Assembly: GCA_020216655.1 (NCBI GenBank)
Contig: JAIWNU010000158.1
Span: forward strand, 1 to 12,103
Direction: 5' to 3'
Length of the DNA: 12,103 bases
DNA from: Treponema sp.
GTDB lineage: Bacteria; Spirochaetota; Spirochaetia; Treponematales; Breznakiellaceae
Made by a program: the position numbers and the translations under genes. The notes under the pieces are model-generated. The model saw only the letters and a list, made by a program, of their open reading frames with translations, searched no databases and had not been told where the DNA came from. Each line of letters begins with the position of its first letter. The stretch's first letter is position 1. Positions 1 through 8,123 of the stretch are shown here, piece after piece.

Positions 1-40
1 TACGGCGATACTGTTCAATCATGGGGCTCGAATCTGCCAT
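1..40 (-). CDS. mutS: MutS, DNA mismatch recognition ATPase (N-terminal fragment, continues off the left edge)
   Basis: Reading leftward from the ATG at 40-38 gives MADSSPMIEQYRR before the window ends. The P-M-x-x-Q-Y core matches the start of MutS domain I, where E. coli has TPMMQQY just ahead of the conserved Phe-x-Glu mismatch-reading region, which is not in this window. MutS binds mismatched bases and starts repair. Only 13 residues are visible, so the call rests on this short motif plus gene order: I recall that mutS lies next to skp in Treponema pallidum. No Shine-Dalgarno sequence precedes the ATG. A perfect TATAAT lies nine bases upstream, which suggests a very short or absent leader. 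The gene is divergent from the STAS gene. Confidence 0.78.
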   Translation of the reverse strand, partial: MADSSPMIEQYRR

Positions 41-45
41 GGGAG

Positions 46-74
46 TTGCATTATAGAGCACTATGCTTTAAAGT
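46..74 (+). promoter_or_regulatory. Weak candidate promoter for the STAS gene
   Basis: TTGCAT at 46-51 and TAAAGT at 69-74 are 17 bases apart on the plus strand. Each matches the sigma-70 consensus at only about four positions, so this is tentative. It overlaps the better mutS promoter on the opposite strand. An imperfect dyad, CTATG (61-65) and CATAG (79-83) around the palindrome CTTTAAAG (66-73), lies in the same stretch and could be an operator, but nothing in the window supports that further. Confidence 0.22.
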
Positions 75-78
75 ACAA
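50..78 (-). promoter_or_regulatory. Candidate sigma-70 promoter for mutS
   Basis: On the minus strand there is a perfect -10 hexamer TATAAT (55 down to 50), with TTGTAC (78 down to 73) as a partial -35 at 17-base spacing. The start site would fall about 2-4 bases before the mutS ATG, and no Shine-Dalgarno sequence fits in that leader. The element overlaps the region that must carry the STAS gene promoter on the other strand. Confidence 0.55.
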
Positions 79-92
79 CATAGAGATACATG

Positions 93-98
93 AAGGAG
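93..98 (+). promoter_or_regulatory. Shine-Dalgarno site that decides the STAS gene start
   Basis: AAGGAG sits six bases before the GTG at 105-107, an ideal spacing. The in-frame ATG at 90-92 has no ribosome binding site upstream and would place this AAGGAG inside the coding region. The GTG is therefore the better start. Confidence 0.75.
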
Positions 99-104
99 CA
101 TGCT

Positions 105-593
105 GTGCCTGAAGCTTTGTATTACAAAGAAGAAAACCAATGCCTTTACCTTAAAGGAGAAGGACATATAACAGCCATACTCTGTGCTGACCTCCGGGAA
201 CTGGTGTTTAAGCGGTTCGAAGAGGAAAATCCAATAGAAGCTTTTTATGTAGACCTTTCGTCCTGCGACTATATGGATTCTACATTTATGGGGCTCTTGG
301 TAGGATTTAATAAGCGGATGCAAAAATTGATGAAAAAACGTATCACCATAGTCCGCCCCTCTCCTACTGCGAAGGACCTTTTGGATGGTTTAGGTCTTAC
401 ATCCCTGGTTGCTATATCCGATGAAATGGTTCCTTTCCCTGCAAATATGGAGAATATTAACCAAACAATGAATGCCAGCGTGGATTTGCTGCTCCATAGC
501 CATGAAAACCTCATGGAGCTTTCGGAAGAAAATAAAAAGAAATTTGCAGCCCTCCATTCAGTTCTGAAGAGCCAAAAAGATCAGGAAAAATAA
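105..593 (+). CDS. STAS-domain protein, anti-sigma factor antagonist type
   Basis: From the GTG at 105 this is 162 residues. The first roughly 110 form a STAS domain like SpoIIAA/RsbV, small cytosolic proteins that free a sigma factor or other target by binding a partner kinase and are switched off by serine phosphorylation. The key segment VDLSSCDYMDSTFMGLL aligns with the SpoIIAA region ending MDSSGLG, so the serine at 279-281 (residue 59) is the expected phosphorylation site. It is followed by Thr-Phe-Met-Gly rather than Ser-Gly-Leu-Gly. A charged helical tail of about 45 residues follows, longer than a minimal SpoIIAA. The gene stands alone, divergent from mutS and convergent with skp, and no RsbW-type kinase or RsbU-type phosphatase is in view, so its target is unknown. 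The GTG start is chosen because of the well-placed AAGGAG. Confidence 0.85.
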   Translation: MPEALYYKEENQCLYLKGEGHITAILCADLRELVFKRFEEENPIEAFYVDLSSCDYMDSTFMGLLVGFNKRMQKLMKKRITIVRPSPTAKDLLDGLGLTSLVAISDEMVPFPANMENINQTMNASVDLLLHSHENLMELSEENKKKFAALHSVLKSQKDQEK

Positions 594-605
594 AGCTGCG
601 GAGAT

Positions 606-644
606 AAAAAAAGGGGGATGTCCTATCCTTATTGGACATCCCCC
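606..644 (-). terminator. Intrinsic terminator of the tamB-bamA-skp operon
   Basis: A perfect 11-bp stem is formed by GGGGGATGTCC (613-623) and GGACATCCCCC (634-644), with a 10-base loop. On the minus strand the stem is followed directly by seven T residues (complement of A606-612), the classical rho-independent pattern. It lies about 35 bases past the skp stop. In the plus direction no T-run follows the stem, so it should be weaker for the convergent STAS transcript. Confidence 0.9.
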
Positions 645-679
645 GAGCCAATTTCAAAAAACGGTCACAACTTTAAGAA

Positions 680-1210
680 CTACCGGCCCGCTTTAGTGAG
701 CAGGTTATTAATGACCTTATCGGTTATGTCGACGGTGGGACTGTACCAGAGGATACCGCTTGACTCTTTCAGGTTTAACACCATGCTGTATCCATCACTT
801 TCTGCGACAATCCGTATTTCATCATAGACCTGCTGTAAAAATGAACTCGATTGGGTTAATTTTTTCCTCTGGTCTTCCAGTTCTGCGGTTTTGATTCGAT
901 AATATTCTTTTAAAAATTCGGTTTTCTTGTAAATCTCGTTGTCCAGATTCAATACCTTTTGCTGGTCCCCGGCAGCAACCGCATCGAGCCGGCTCTTTTG
1001 CAATGCCTGGATTTCGGCATTCATTTTGTCTATATCTGCCTGAACCTTAGCGCTTCGTTCCTCAAAATCCCGCACAGCCTTGGAGTCCTTAAAAAACGCA
1101 GTATAGATTTTCGGAAGATCCACCACCGCAAAACGGGTAAGCTGCTGAGCAGAGGCTCCTATGACCACCCCACACAAGAGGATCGCACATAGTCCTATTT
1201 GTTTCCGCAT
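680..1210 (-). CDS. skp: Skp/OmpH-family periplasmic chaperone
   Basis: This 176-residue protein begins with a signal peptide (MRKQIGLCAILLCGVVIGASA, probable cleavage before Gln22). The mature part starts with FAVVDLPKIYTAF, the usual opening strand of Skp/OmpH (compare VDMQKVF). Residues about 45-130 are charged and heptad-like, fitting the long coiled-coil arms of the family. The C-terminal part has GYSMVLNL and PTVDITDKVINNL, the typical closing strand and helix. Skp trimers hold unfolded outer-membrane proteins in the periplasm and deliver them to BamA. A strong AAGGAGG lies eight bases before the ATG. It is the last gene of the operon: 16 bases separate it from bamA upstream, and an intrinsic terminator follows. 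Length and layout are normal for the family. Confidence 0.92.
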   Translation of the reverse strand: MRKQIGLCAILLCGVVIGASAQQLTRFAVVDLPKIYTAFFKDSKAVRDFEERSAKVQADIDKMNAEIQALQKSRLDAVAAGDQQKVLNLDNEIYKKTEFLKEYYRIKTAELEDQRKKLTQSSSFLQQVYDEIRIVAESDGYSMVLNLKESSGILWYSPTVDITDKVINNLLTKAGR

Positions 1211-1226
1211 GTTGTATGCCTCCTTA

Positions 1227-3707
1227 TCAATAGGTAGCTAGGGCAAAGGAAATGACAAAATCGAGTCCCCAGCTTCCGATACCGCCATTTATCCACTGAA
1301 CCTTATTATCAACGACCTGGAACCGTTTAGCCAGGCTGAATCTAAAGGGGAATTGCGGGATGGTAAAACGAAGTCCCGATCCCAGACTAAAGCGGAAGTC
1401 TTCTATGCTGAGATGATTGAACAGAGTATACCAATCTTCCTTAACTGCCGCAGCGTCAACAAACCAGTCCCAGGCAAGAATGTTGGCGGCCAGGGGAATA
1501 CGCAGTTCCGCCCAGTTTTCCCAAAGGGCAAGTCCATAATTAGACCGCATGCTGTACCAGCCCCGGGCGTTAAACATCCCATCGATAACAAGCTTGTTAT
1601 TATCCTGAATACGGGGTTCCTCATTAAAGGATTGGGGCAGTATCAAAGAAACTCCAGAATGGATGCCAAAAACACCTTTGAAGGTAAAGGAATCTGAAAG
1701 GGGAATTTTGAAGAGGGTTGCAAAAAACTCCGCTTTGGTGTCGGTACGGAGATAATGTTCCTGTTCAACCGGCAAGAGGCCATATATTCCAAGTCGCTGG
1801 ATAGCATAATACCCATTTGAGGGATCATAATAAATATCCCGCTGATCCAAAGAAAGGCTGCCCCAGATTACATTAGAGGGTGTCCATTGGTTATTTTGAG
1901 ACCGAAGCACGGGATCAAAGGGCCGGTAAAGGGAAGCGTCATAGGCATTCCGGACGATACCGACGCGGACACCGCCGCCAAGGCCGAGAATTCCCGCAAG
2001 AGTATTGAATCGGTAGCCCGTAGAAAATCCAAGTGAAATTTTCCACTGGTCGTACTTCATCTGGTAGGCTTCGGGAGCAATCTTGTTTGCTGCAATGTAC
2101 TGTTCGTAGGAATCAAAGCCATCCGGGTATGCATAGGGTTCATCGCCGTTAAAATACGGATAGAGGTTATCCATTAACGCCGTTCGCTGGCTATGGTTAA
2201 GGCTTAAGTCGAAACTGCCAGAGAGGGGCAGCCCGAAGAGCCAGCGTTTTGCATAGGACACGGAAAAGCTCTGGGTGTCGGGAGAAGCATTCAGCTCAAA
2301 ACTGGCCTGGTCTCCATAGCCCAAGAAGTTGCGGTCATTCAGCTTTATCAGCCCGGAGATCGGAAAGGCGTGGGGATCCGCGGAGCCAGAGAAGGTGAGC
2401 CCAAACTGGATATCCAAAGTGGGCTGCTCTTCCACATTGAATACCAGGTTCATAAGATTGTCCGCACTTCCCGGAGGTGTTTCCGTAGTAATAGCGGAGA
2501 AATACTGGAGATTGTACAGATTTCTCAGGCCATCCAGAACCTTTGTTTTGGAAAAGATATCACCCGGTTCCAGGGGTATTTCCCGAAGAATGACCGATTC
2601 TTTGGTTTTTTTATTACCCCTGACTATAATATTTTCGATATGGGCCCTGTTTCTTTCTATAATGCTCACGGTATAGGTGATGGTTCCCGCAGCCTCGTCT
2701 CTTATTTCTTTTCGGGTTATGGTGTTAAAAATATAGCCATTTTCATAATAGAGGTCCGCCACCCGCTGGAGATCCCCTTCCAGCTTTTTAGCACTGATGG
2801 GCTGACCTTTTTTGGAATAAACCAGTTTTTCGAGCTGTTCCGTGGGGAATATCTTGTTTCCTTCGAAGTTGACACCCCCGAGCACATAGGCCTTGCCTTC
2901 CTGAATCTTAAAGGTAATGGTCATGAGATTTCGGCCCTGCTCATCCTTGCGGACCTGGCGGACCACATCGGTCACCCGGGCATCCACATAACCCCGATCC
3001 TGATAATATTGGGCAATAGCCTGCTGGTCCGCCAGGAGCTTCGCTTCCTGGAAGGCCCCATCATTTAAGAGAGATTTTGTTTTTAAGGACAAAACGCCCC
3101 TTAAGGTTCGCTCTGAAAAGACCGTGTTGCCTTCGAACCTAAAGGCTTCGATCGCAATCTTTTCACCTTCATCGATCGAAAAAACCAGGTTTACGTTCGT
3201 TCCATCCAGATTTTTTATTTCACTCGTTACTTTGACGTCGGGGAAACCCTTTTCCAAATATTTATTGCGAATAGCCTGTTCGTCGGCCCGTATTTTAAGC
3301 TGGCTGACCACATCGTTCGTTTTTATGGTCACCACATCCAGGAGTTCATTCCTGCGAAGGCTGTTGTTTCCTTCAAAATCGATACGGGTGATAACCGGCT
3401 TTTCTTTTACAGTAAATTTCAGGATCACCGCAGAACCTGATTGATCTACCGGTACTGCGCTTGGAGAAATTAGGTCAAAATATTCAAGAGCATAGAGGCG
3501 GCCCTGCAAATCCCAAAAGAGGGAATCGGTAAAGAGCCGACCAATATAGGGGGCGGAAATACCATCCAGTTCTGTCGATTTTACGTGTTTTAACCCTTCA
3601 AAGGTAATATCCTTGATTGGCTTTCCCACATACCAATCTTCGGCTTGCTGACCATAGGCAAATACTGCCAAGATTGCCAAAAACACAGCTATGATTCGTG
3701 TACGCAT
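1227..3707 (-). CDS. bamA: BamA, outer-membrane protein assembly insertase (Omp85 family)
   Basis: This 826-residue protein has a signal peptide (residues 1-20 or so, ending near AYGQQ), then five POTRA repeats at about 28-103, 104-182, 183-272, 273-353 and 354-429, several containing the FEGN signature. A C-terminal beta barrel spans about 430-826. In the barrel, DQRDIYYDPSNGYY (621-634) matches the conserved D-x-R-D...P-x-x-G motif. The loop 6 motif is ARGW (714-717) instead of the usual VRGF/Y, with the Arg-Gly core kept. BamA folds and inserts beta-barrel proteins into the outer membrane. The chain ends in Phe-Ala-Leu-Ala-Thr-Tyr, so its last residue is Tyr. AAGGAG is five bases before the ATG. 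It sits between tamB and skp in one operon. The homologue is Tp92 (TP0326) in T. pallidum. Confidence 0.95.
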   Translation of the reverse strand: MRTRIIAVFLAILAVFAYGQQAEDWYVGKPIKDITFEGLKHVKSTELDGISAPYIGRLFTDSLFWDLQGRLYALEYFDLISPSAVPVDQSGSAVILKFTVKEKPVITRIDFEGNNSLRRNELLDVVTIKTNDVVSQLKIRADEQAIRNKYLEKGFPDVKVTSEIKNLDGTNVNLVFSIDEGEKIAIEAFRFEGNTVFSERTLRGVLSLKTKSLLNDGAFQEAKLLADQQAIAQYYQDRGYVDARVTDVVRQVRKDEQGRNLMTITFKIQEGKAYVLGGVNFEGNKIFPTEQLEKLVYSKKGQPISAKKLEGDLQRVADLYYENGYIFNTITRKEIRDEAAGTITYTVSIIERNRAHIENIIVRGNKKTKESVILREIPLEPGDIFSKTKVLDGLRNLYNLQYFSAITTETPPGSADNLMNLVFNVEEQPTLDIQFGLTFSGSADPHAFPISGLIKLNDRNFLGYGDQASFELNASPDTQSFSVSYAKRWLFGLPLSGSFDLSLNHSQRTALMDNLYPYFNGDEPYAYPDGFDSYEQYIAANKIAPEAYQMKYDQWKISLGFSTGYRFNTLAGILGLGGGVRVGIVRNAYDASLYRPFDPVLRSQNNQWTPSNVIWGSLSLDQRDIYYDPSNGYYAIQRLGIYGLLPVEQEHYLRTDTKAEFFATLFKIPLSDSFTFKGVFGIHSGVSLILPQSFNEEPRIQDNNKLVIDGMFNARGWYSMRSNYGLALWENWAELRIPLAANILAWDWFVDAAAVKEDWYTLFNHLSIEDFRFSLGSGLRFTIPQFPFRFSLAKRFQVVDNKVQWINGGIGSWGLDFVISFALATY

Positions 3708-3726
3708 TGATGCTCCTTACATAAAA

Positions 3727-6700
3727 TTAAAATGACCATTTCCAGCTTATAGTAACAGACTGGCTTTTTATAAACAAAGGATCTCCTGCTTTTGGTACAA
3801 AATTCCAGTTAACGGTGAATAAGGGACTACGCAATTCCGCTCCTACCTCTGGTTCTACCGTAAGGCCTCCGAAAAGGGAGTTCTCTTTTTCAGGATCATA
3901 TCGTAAAGATACCATCGATTGCACAAAAAAATCAGGTCCGAAATATTTTCCTAAGTACAATGTGGTGTTGTCAAAATAGTTACCCAGAGATGCGGTCCTG
4001 TCAACAGGGGTGCTCACGAGGCCTGAGGCCTGGAGCAGGGCATTCTGCAGAACCTGGGTCCTTATAGAAAACATATCCAACGAAAGGGTATCGCGAATAT
4101 TCTGTTCAAAGACCCGTACTACATTAAATTGAGCCAAAAGATCCGAAGAAGCGCTTATTACCGCATCCTGGAGACTGTTCGCCGTATTGGCTGTTTCTGA
4201 ACCGAGTACATTCTGGCCGAGAAGGGCAAAAATATCAATCTGTGACAGGGGAGGTTCCGAAATAAAGCGGGGTATAAAATTGCTGAGCGGAGCGTTATCA
4301 ATAATAAGTGATATGGTTACCGGTCCGTTGGTTGTCCGGTCCCGGATTTCCGCCCTGAGGGCTATCCGGGGATCGAAACGTATTTCGTTTTCGTTGAAGG
4401 CAAGTTGACCGCTTCGAATATAAAAGCTTCGCTGAAAATAAAATACTTCCCCTCCCCGGAGACTGATATTTCCATTAAGAGAAAACCTGCCGGTCTCAGA
4501 ATCACTGTTTACCTGAATGATGGACCCTATATCGGTATAGGCCCGCAGGACAGGGAAATTGGTATTGGGCCAGATAAATTCTACTTTTTTGCCAGTCTGC
4601 AGCGTTATTGCGGATTTGAAACGGAGGTTCTGATTCTGGTTTTGGCCTTCGTATGTTGGGCTTCCGGAATACATGACCAGGGTATCAAAGGCTACCAGTT
4701 TTCCGTTTACAGAAAAAGCACCATCTTGCGATGCTAAGCCCAGCCCGCCCCAGACTTTACCCCGGGCATTTAAACCAAGCAGCTGACTTTTAAACGCAAT
4801 TGGAGCCTGTTCAGGAATCATTGCAGTCAAACTAAAATTGCCCGGCAGCCATTGTTCAAAGGATAAAGAACCTTCTATCTGGATTTTTCCATTCCCTACG
4901 GGAACCAGAGTTTTTGCAAGGCGCAAAGTGTTTTCTTCAAACATGAAAGAAAGATCAGAGGGTCCTACTTCATCTTCTAGCCAGTCCGGTATGCGCATAC
5001 GGACACTGGATGCGGTAGCTGAACCGGTAAAAACAGGATCGCTGAGCGGCCCCTGAACAGAAAGACTTGCTAAACCAAAACCGCTGGTAATCTGTAAGGG
5101 GAGTCCCTTAGGCATAAGATCCCAAAGAGCACTGATATCGATATATAAATTTCTTGTACTTGCATCAATAAGTCCCTTAAGGATAGAACCGGTTACCGCC
5201 CCCCGCACCGGCAAGGGCTGGGAAAAGGCCATATAAAAAGCCCCATCCCCGCCCAATTCCAATCTGAGAGCGTTTTGCGGACCGCCCCGTAACGAAAACC
5301 CTTGTTTGGATTTATTAAAGGCAAATACGATTGGGTCCTTAATGGTCCATGTATCATAATGCCCCTTGGTGAGTTGGACCGTACCGTTAAAATCCAAACT
5401 GCTCAGTTGTTGAAATACCTCCTGATATGCTGGAAAATCCGCAAATTGGACCGCCATATCGTTGGATACATCGATGGAGCGGGAACCGAGAATACCCCGT
5501 ATTCTGGATGCAAGATTCATCCGATTATCTTTTCTGCTCAGCTCGAGGGAACTAATATCTGCCTGTAATTGGCCGACCGTAATGCTGTTATTGAGCAGTT
5601 CGAGGCTGTCAGGTGTCAGCGACCCAGAGGATACAAGGAGCACATCCTGGTCCATCCAACGCAGTTGCAGGGAAGCAATTTTCCAATCAATGGAAAAATG
5701 ATCAAAGGATGTTAAGGAAAACCGGACTTCGCCGGTCAATTGGGGGGTGAGCTGGGTCGGATAAAACCGGTCCAGATTTGCCCGGGCCATATATACTCGT
5801 CCATCAATTTCTCCCGGCAAGATCAGAGTTAAATCTAACTCATAGCGTTCATTTTTTTGATTATCCGCAAGACGAACAATAGTCTTTATATTTGAAAAAC
5901 CCGCGGTCCAGGTAGCAGCGAGCGTTCCGGAAAGACTCCCGCCTGAATCTTCATACAGTAGATCAGACAGCTGTACTCCCTTTGGTCCCACTTGGCCACT
6001 GCAGGAAACAGACAGGGGCATTGGGGTAAAACTAGGAATGTCCCGCAGTTCGAGCCGAAAGAGATTTACAGACCATTCGTTTTCAGAAAGGAATTTAAAA
6101 CCCGTATCAAATGAAACGAGCATTCTATTTTTGTTGATAGGAATCGGAAAACCATCAGCCTTGCAGTATCCGGACCAGAAACCATCATCGGTCCTGAGCA
6201 TGGATCCGGACAAGCCATAGGAGCCCTGGAGTGTAATGTTATTTTGGTCCAATATAGCTACTTTGAGCGGGTACTCAATGTTTTCATAGAGAAGATTAGC
6301 ATCAATCTTGATATCCTGAGGATCAGAAAAATCAGCCAGGCCGGTAAAGCTGGCCGCAAGATCTTTCGTAATGAGCTGGCCATTTTGAATACTGACCTGC
6401 CGTTCGGTGCTTGCAATGGAGGCTATAATAGTGGCCTGGTTCTCTCCATTCAGCACCAATATAAAGCGCGGGCTTGAATAAGAAAGATGACGTCCGTCGG
6501 TGGTAACAAAAATCTCGGTGCTTACCGTTGTTTGTTCCAGCAGGTTCTGCGGTATATCCGGGATCCCCGATACAAATGCAGTTGCAACGGTTTTTATTGC
6601 CGAAAGATCCAGGTTGTCAAGTTTAACAGAACCCTGAACAAGATTATCTATAGATGTATAGACACCGCTCGAGAACAAGCGGCTTACCCGCACATTCTCA

Positions 6701-8100
6701 TAGGATTCCTCGTTGACAAAATGAAGGGCCGACAAGTCCCAGGTATAAGTATCCATATTGATATTAACATGGGCATCCACGGCGGAACATAAAAAATCCC
6801 CAACAGAAAAAGACTCCCCAAAAACATAGTAATCCGAGCCCCTGGTAGTTATGGTAAAGGTTCCGTCAATTGGTACGCCGGTGGGGCTTAAAACCCGAAC
6901 AAGCGCAAGATTTCCATTTAAGCTGCGCTTCGTAATATCCAAAGCACCAGAATACTGTATAATCCCTTGAGAAGACTTAAGGGAAAGACTGGAAATCTTC
7001 ATCGCTGCCCCTTTGCCTGTCACAGAAAGGGAAGCTTGGGTATCTTTCCAGGGCAGAGGAATGCGGGCGCTGAGGTTTGCGCCGTATTCAAGCTCATTTC
7101 CCGGGGTATAGCTAAACTGCAAAGTGCCGGTACTGTTTACATCCAGCCAGGGATCGAGGCTCTTGAGAGCACCGCCTGTTGCAACGAGACTGCGGGGTAT
7201 AAAATTACCAAATTGCAGGCTTCCCTGAAACAGGCGGTCGGTAAAGCCATAGGATAAGGAAAAGGTATAGGGGAGCCAATCTCTTTTTTTATATATTTCC
7301 ACCTTATCTTTGGTAAAAACAGCATGAATACCGATGGTTTTCATTGATAAAAGTGGGCTTTGCAGCCTTGCTATCGTTGCATTCATGGTCCCCGATAGGT
7401 TTGCCAAGGACAGGGTACCCTGCAGGTCAAAGGTGCTGGATATACTTGGAACCATTGGTTCGTTTGTATCGAGCCGTATATCAAAACTGCTTTTAATGAT
7501 TACCTTGTCTTTGAGAGCCGTACCGCTCAGATTAACATACCGAAGAGCAAGCTTTGCCTGGCCGGAAGTAAGGGCCACATCCCCTTTCAGGAGCCGAAAC
7601 TGTATGCCGGTTTTAAAAGAAAAACGGGAAATAAGATCGGTCAGTGAAAAAGTCTCTCCTCCAGTCTCTCCTGCAGCCGCGCCCGAAGAACCTGCGATAT
7701 TCTGAATAAGCGGTAGATCCCGTTCGGCATCTATCGAAAGGACCGGTTTTTCGATACGAACTGACCGGAGACTGTCTGTCAGGTTGCCCTGCAAGACCTG
7801 CCAAAGTGAATATCCCAGCCGAAGCCGCTCAATTTGAATAAGCTGGCGTCTATCATCCATTGCTTGTATTTTAATATTTCGAATATCGATGGTAGAAAAA
7901 ATCGAGGGACCTATTGAATCGTAGGATATGACAAGGCCATATCTTGTCTCGAAGGCGGCTATGGTTGCCTCTTTCAGTCCTTCGGCGGCCTCTAAAAGCT
8001 TTTTCTTAACACCGCTGGTCAGAAACAAGAGCAGTGTAAAAGCAAGTACAAAACTGGCGAGTTCAATTATCAGTAATCTGGACTTGCTGATGGGTACCAC
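3727..8100 (-). CDS. tamB: TamB-family (DUF490, AsmA-like) envelope bridge protein
   Basis: This is a 1457-residue protein with one N-terminal membrane anchor (residues about 8-29, LLIIELASFVLAFTLLLFL). A very long run of short amphipathic beta strands follows, as in AsmA-like bridge proteins. The C-terminal TamB domain is recognisable around residues 1230-1310, with FDPRIALRAEIRDR, VTISLIIDNAPL and SQIDIFALLGQ. TamB spans the periplasm from the inner membrane and works with an Omp85 partner and in lipid transport. No tamA is present; the Omp85 gene directly downstream is bamA, 19 bases away. The same arrangement, with a shown TamB-BamA interaction, is known in Borrelia burgdorferi. The start is GTG (8100-8098), preceded by a purine-rich GGAAAGA, which is only a moderate ribosome binding site. 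Its length is close to what I recall for the Borrelia protein. Confidence 0.9.
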   Translation of the reverse strand: MVPISKSRLLIIELASFVLAFTLLLFLTSGVKKKLLEAAEGLKEATIAAFETRYGLVISYDSIGPSIFSTIDIRNIKIQAMDDRRQLIQIERLRLGYSLWQVLQGNLTDSLRSVRIEKPVLSIDAERDLPLIQNIAGSSGAAAGETGGETFSLTDLISRFSFKTGIQFRLLKGDVALTSGQAKLALRYVNLSGTALKDKVIIKSSFDIRLDTNEPMVPSISSTFDLQGTLSLANLSGTMNATIARLQSPLLSMKTIGIHAVFTKDKVEIYKKRDWLPYTFSLSYGFTDRLFQGSLQFGNFIPRSLVATGGALKSLDPWLDVNSTGTLQFSYTPGNELEYGANLSARIPLPWKDTQASLSVTGKGAAMKISSLSLKSSQGIIQYSGALDITKRSLNGNLALVRVLSPTGVPIDGTFTITTRGSDYYVFGESFSVGDFLCSAVDAHVNINMDTYTWDLSALHFVNEESYENVRVSRLFSSGVYTSIDNLVQGSVKLDNLDLSAIKTVATAFVSGIPDIPQNLLEQTTVSTEIFVTTDGRHLSYSSPRFILVLNGENQATIIASIASTERQVSIQNGQLITKDLAASFTGLADFSDPQDIKIDANLLYENIEYPLKVAILDQNNITLQGSYGLSGSMLRTDDGFWSGYCKADGFPIPINKNRMLVSFDTGFKFLSENEWSVNLFRLELRDIPSFTPMPLSVSCSGQVGPKGVQLSDLLYEDSGGSLSGTLAATWTAGFSNIKTIVRLADNQKNERYELDLTLILPGEIDGRVYMARANLDRFYPTQLTPQLTGEVRFSLTSFDHFSIDWKIASLQLRWMDQDVLLVSSGSLTPDSLELLNNSITVGQLQADISSLELSRKDNRMNLASRIRGILGSRSIDVSNDMAVQFADFPAYQEVFQQLSSLDFNGTVQLTKGHYDTWTIKDPIVFAFNKSKQGFSLRGGPQNALRLELGGDGAFYMAFSQPLPVRGAVTGSILKGLIDASTRNLYIDISALWDLMPKGLPLQITSGFGLASLSVQGPLSDPVFTGSATASSVRMRIPDWLEDEVGPSDLSFMFEENTLRLAKTLVPVGNGKIQIEGSLSFEQWLPGNFSLTAMIPEQAPIAFKSQLLGLNARGKVWGGLGLASQDGAFSVNGKLVAFDTLVMYSGSPTYEGQNQNQNLRFKSAITLQTGKKVEFIWPNTNFPVLRAYTDIGSIIQVNSDSETGRFSLNGNISLRGGEVFYFQRSFYIRSGQLAFNENEIRFDPRIALRAEIRDRTTNGPVTISLIIDNAPLSNFIPRFISEPPLSQIDIFALLGQNVLGSETANTANSLQDAVISASSDLLAQFNVVRVFEQNIRDTLSLDMFSIRTQVLQNALLQASGLVSTPVDRTASLGNYFDNTTLYLGKYFGPDFFVQSMVSLRYDPEKENSLFGGLTVEPEVGAELRSPLFTVNWNFVPKAGDPLFIKSQSVTISWKWSF

Positions 8101-8114
8101 TCTTTCCGACTCCG

Positions 8115-8123
8115 TGATATAAC
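8115..8123 (+). promoter_or_regulatory. Extended -10 promoter of tmk, predicting a leaderless or nearly leaderless mRNA
   Basis: TGATATAAC is an extended -10 element (TG, one base, then TATAAC, five of six matches to consensus). No good -35 is found 16-18 bases upstream, which is common for extended -10 promoters. The -10 ends eight bases before the tmk ATG, so transcription should begin at or within about two bases of the start codon. The element overlaps the proposed -10 for tamB on the other strand. Confidence 0.5.

Noticed and set aside
1..56. A plus-strand reading frame ending in TAG at 54-56 (RRYCSIMGLESAMGVAL), as if an upstream gene ended there.
   Set aside because: The minus strand of the same bases encodes a convincing MutS N-terminus with a promoter ahead of it. 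The plus-strand frame has no independent support.
90..92. ATG as the start of the STAS gene.
   Set aside because: It has no ribosome binding site, while the GTG at 105 has AAGGAG six bases upstream.
613..644. The hairpin as a terminator for the STAS gene on the plus strand.
   Set aside because: The T-run exists only on the minus-strand side. On the plus strand the stem is followed by GAGCCAATTTC, a poor U-tract, so its effect in that direction is doubtful.
2370..3068. A 232-codon open frame on the plus strand opposite the bamA POTRA region.
   Set aside because: It is antisense to clear POTRA repeats and shows no family features or upstream signals.
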